Assembly: GCA_021286925.1 (NCBI GenBank)
Contig: JAJTBL010000123.1
Coordinates: 1-6,122, forward strand
Source: Spirochaetia bacterium
GTDB lineage: Bacteria; Spirochaetota; Spirochaetia; Treponematales; Rectinemataceae
Length of the DNA stretch: 6,122 nucleotides
Reading direction: 5' to 3'
In this document: piece after piece, positions 5,931 through 6,122 of the stretch
How the letters are laid out: each line of letters begins with the position of its first letter
Numbering within the stretch: the first letter of the stretch is position 1
Notes under the pieces: model-generated
What the model saw: the letters and a program-made list of their open reading frames with translations, nothing else
Told to the model about the DNA's origin: nothing
The model's database searches: none
Translations under genes and position numbers: made by a program

Positions 5931-6122
5931 CGCTTGCTGGTCGTCACCAAATTCGAAACTCAATTCAACACCGCAGGAGGGGCAATGAGTCATCTCAGGT
6001 GTTACAATACTGCCGCAGTCCGGGCAAGTATATTCTTCTTCTTCAGGAATTACTACTTCCTCTTCTTCTTCCTGAACAATTTCGAAGTTTTCTTCAATGA
6101 TCGCCTTGATGCTTTCCAGTTC
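5928..6122 (-). CDS. nusA: Transcription termination/antitermination factor NusA, C-terminal fragment (5' end outside window)
   Basis: The last 64 codons of an open frame enter from the right edge and end in TAA. The visible protein begins ELESIKAIIEENFEIV, which fits the end of a NusA-type helical C-terminal repeat. It continues with an acidic linker (fragment residues 18-30, mostly Glu) and a small cysteine module, C33-P-D-C36 and C47-P-S-C50, with ten residues between the pairs, which looks like a zinc ribbon. NusA binds RNA polymerase and nascent RNA and modulates pausing, termination and antitermination in the cytoplasm. The assignment rests mainly on position directly upstream of infB, the standard nusA-infB order, because the S1 and KH domains lie outside the window. 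The Cys tail is absent from well-studied proteobacterial NusA; I believe it occurs in spirochaetes but could not check. Only 9 nt separate its stop from the infB start. Confidence 0.82.
   Translation of the reverse strand, partial: ELESIKAIIEENFEIVQEEEEEVVIPEEEEYTCPDCGSIVTPEMTHCPSCGVELSFEFGDDQQA

Overview
The window holds part of one conserved translation/RNA-metabolism operon. It is read entirely on the minus strand and every major gene is recognisable. In transcription order (right to left) it contains the 3' end of nusA, then infB, rbfA, truB, ribF and rpsO, and the 5' end of pnp. The nusA and pnp genes run off the window edges. This is a long-known bacterial core cluster with essentially no spare DNA. 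I see no mobile element, CRISPR array, tRNA, rRNA or accessory cassette, and I do not believe an undescribed multi-gene system is hidden here. What stands out is lineage-specific elaboration of ordinary proteins.

Organism: I infer a spirochaete, probably Treponema-like, with roughly balanced GC. The reasons are the gene order (from memory, the nusA-infB-rbfA-truB-ribF-rpsO-pnp order matches treponemes), an IF-2 with a very long Gly/Tyr/Gln-rich N-terminus and the G-domain wording GKTKLLDAIRKT, a TruB whose catalytic Asp is not followed by Pro, a RibF lacking a proper kinase domain, and a NusA with a C-terminal CxxC/CxxC tail. This is inference from family knowledge and no database search was done.

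Layout: 5928-6122 is the NusA C-terminus. 2646-5918 is infB (1090 aa), whose first ~450 residues are disordered and repeat-rich (GYQG and PGGYRPGAPG types, encoded by 4593-5300). 2321-2674 is rbfA, overlapping infB by 29 nt. 1407-2324 is truB and 628-1410 is ribF, and both start in ATGA overlaps with the preceding gene. 342-611 is rpsO, preceded by a strong Shine-Dalgarno and by a hairpin inside the end of ribF. 229-341 is the only real intergenic gap, carrying a GC-rich stem-loop (probable rpsO terminator or attenuator), a second small hairpin and the pnp ribosome-binding site. 1-228 is the PNPase N-terminus.

Function: the genes couple transcription elongation (NusA), initiation of translation (IF-2), 30S maturation (RbfA, S15), tRNA U55 modification (TruB), FAD synthesis (RibF) and RNA decay (PNPase). 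The overlaps from nusA to rpsO suggest one mRNA with translational coupling. Expression is probably retuned at rpsO and pnp, where independent RBSs and RNA structures appear.
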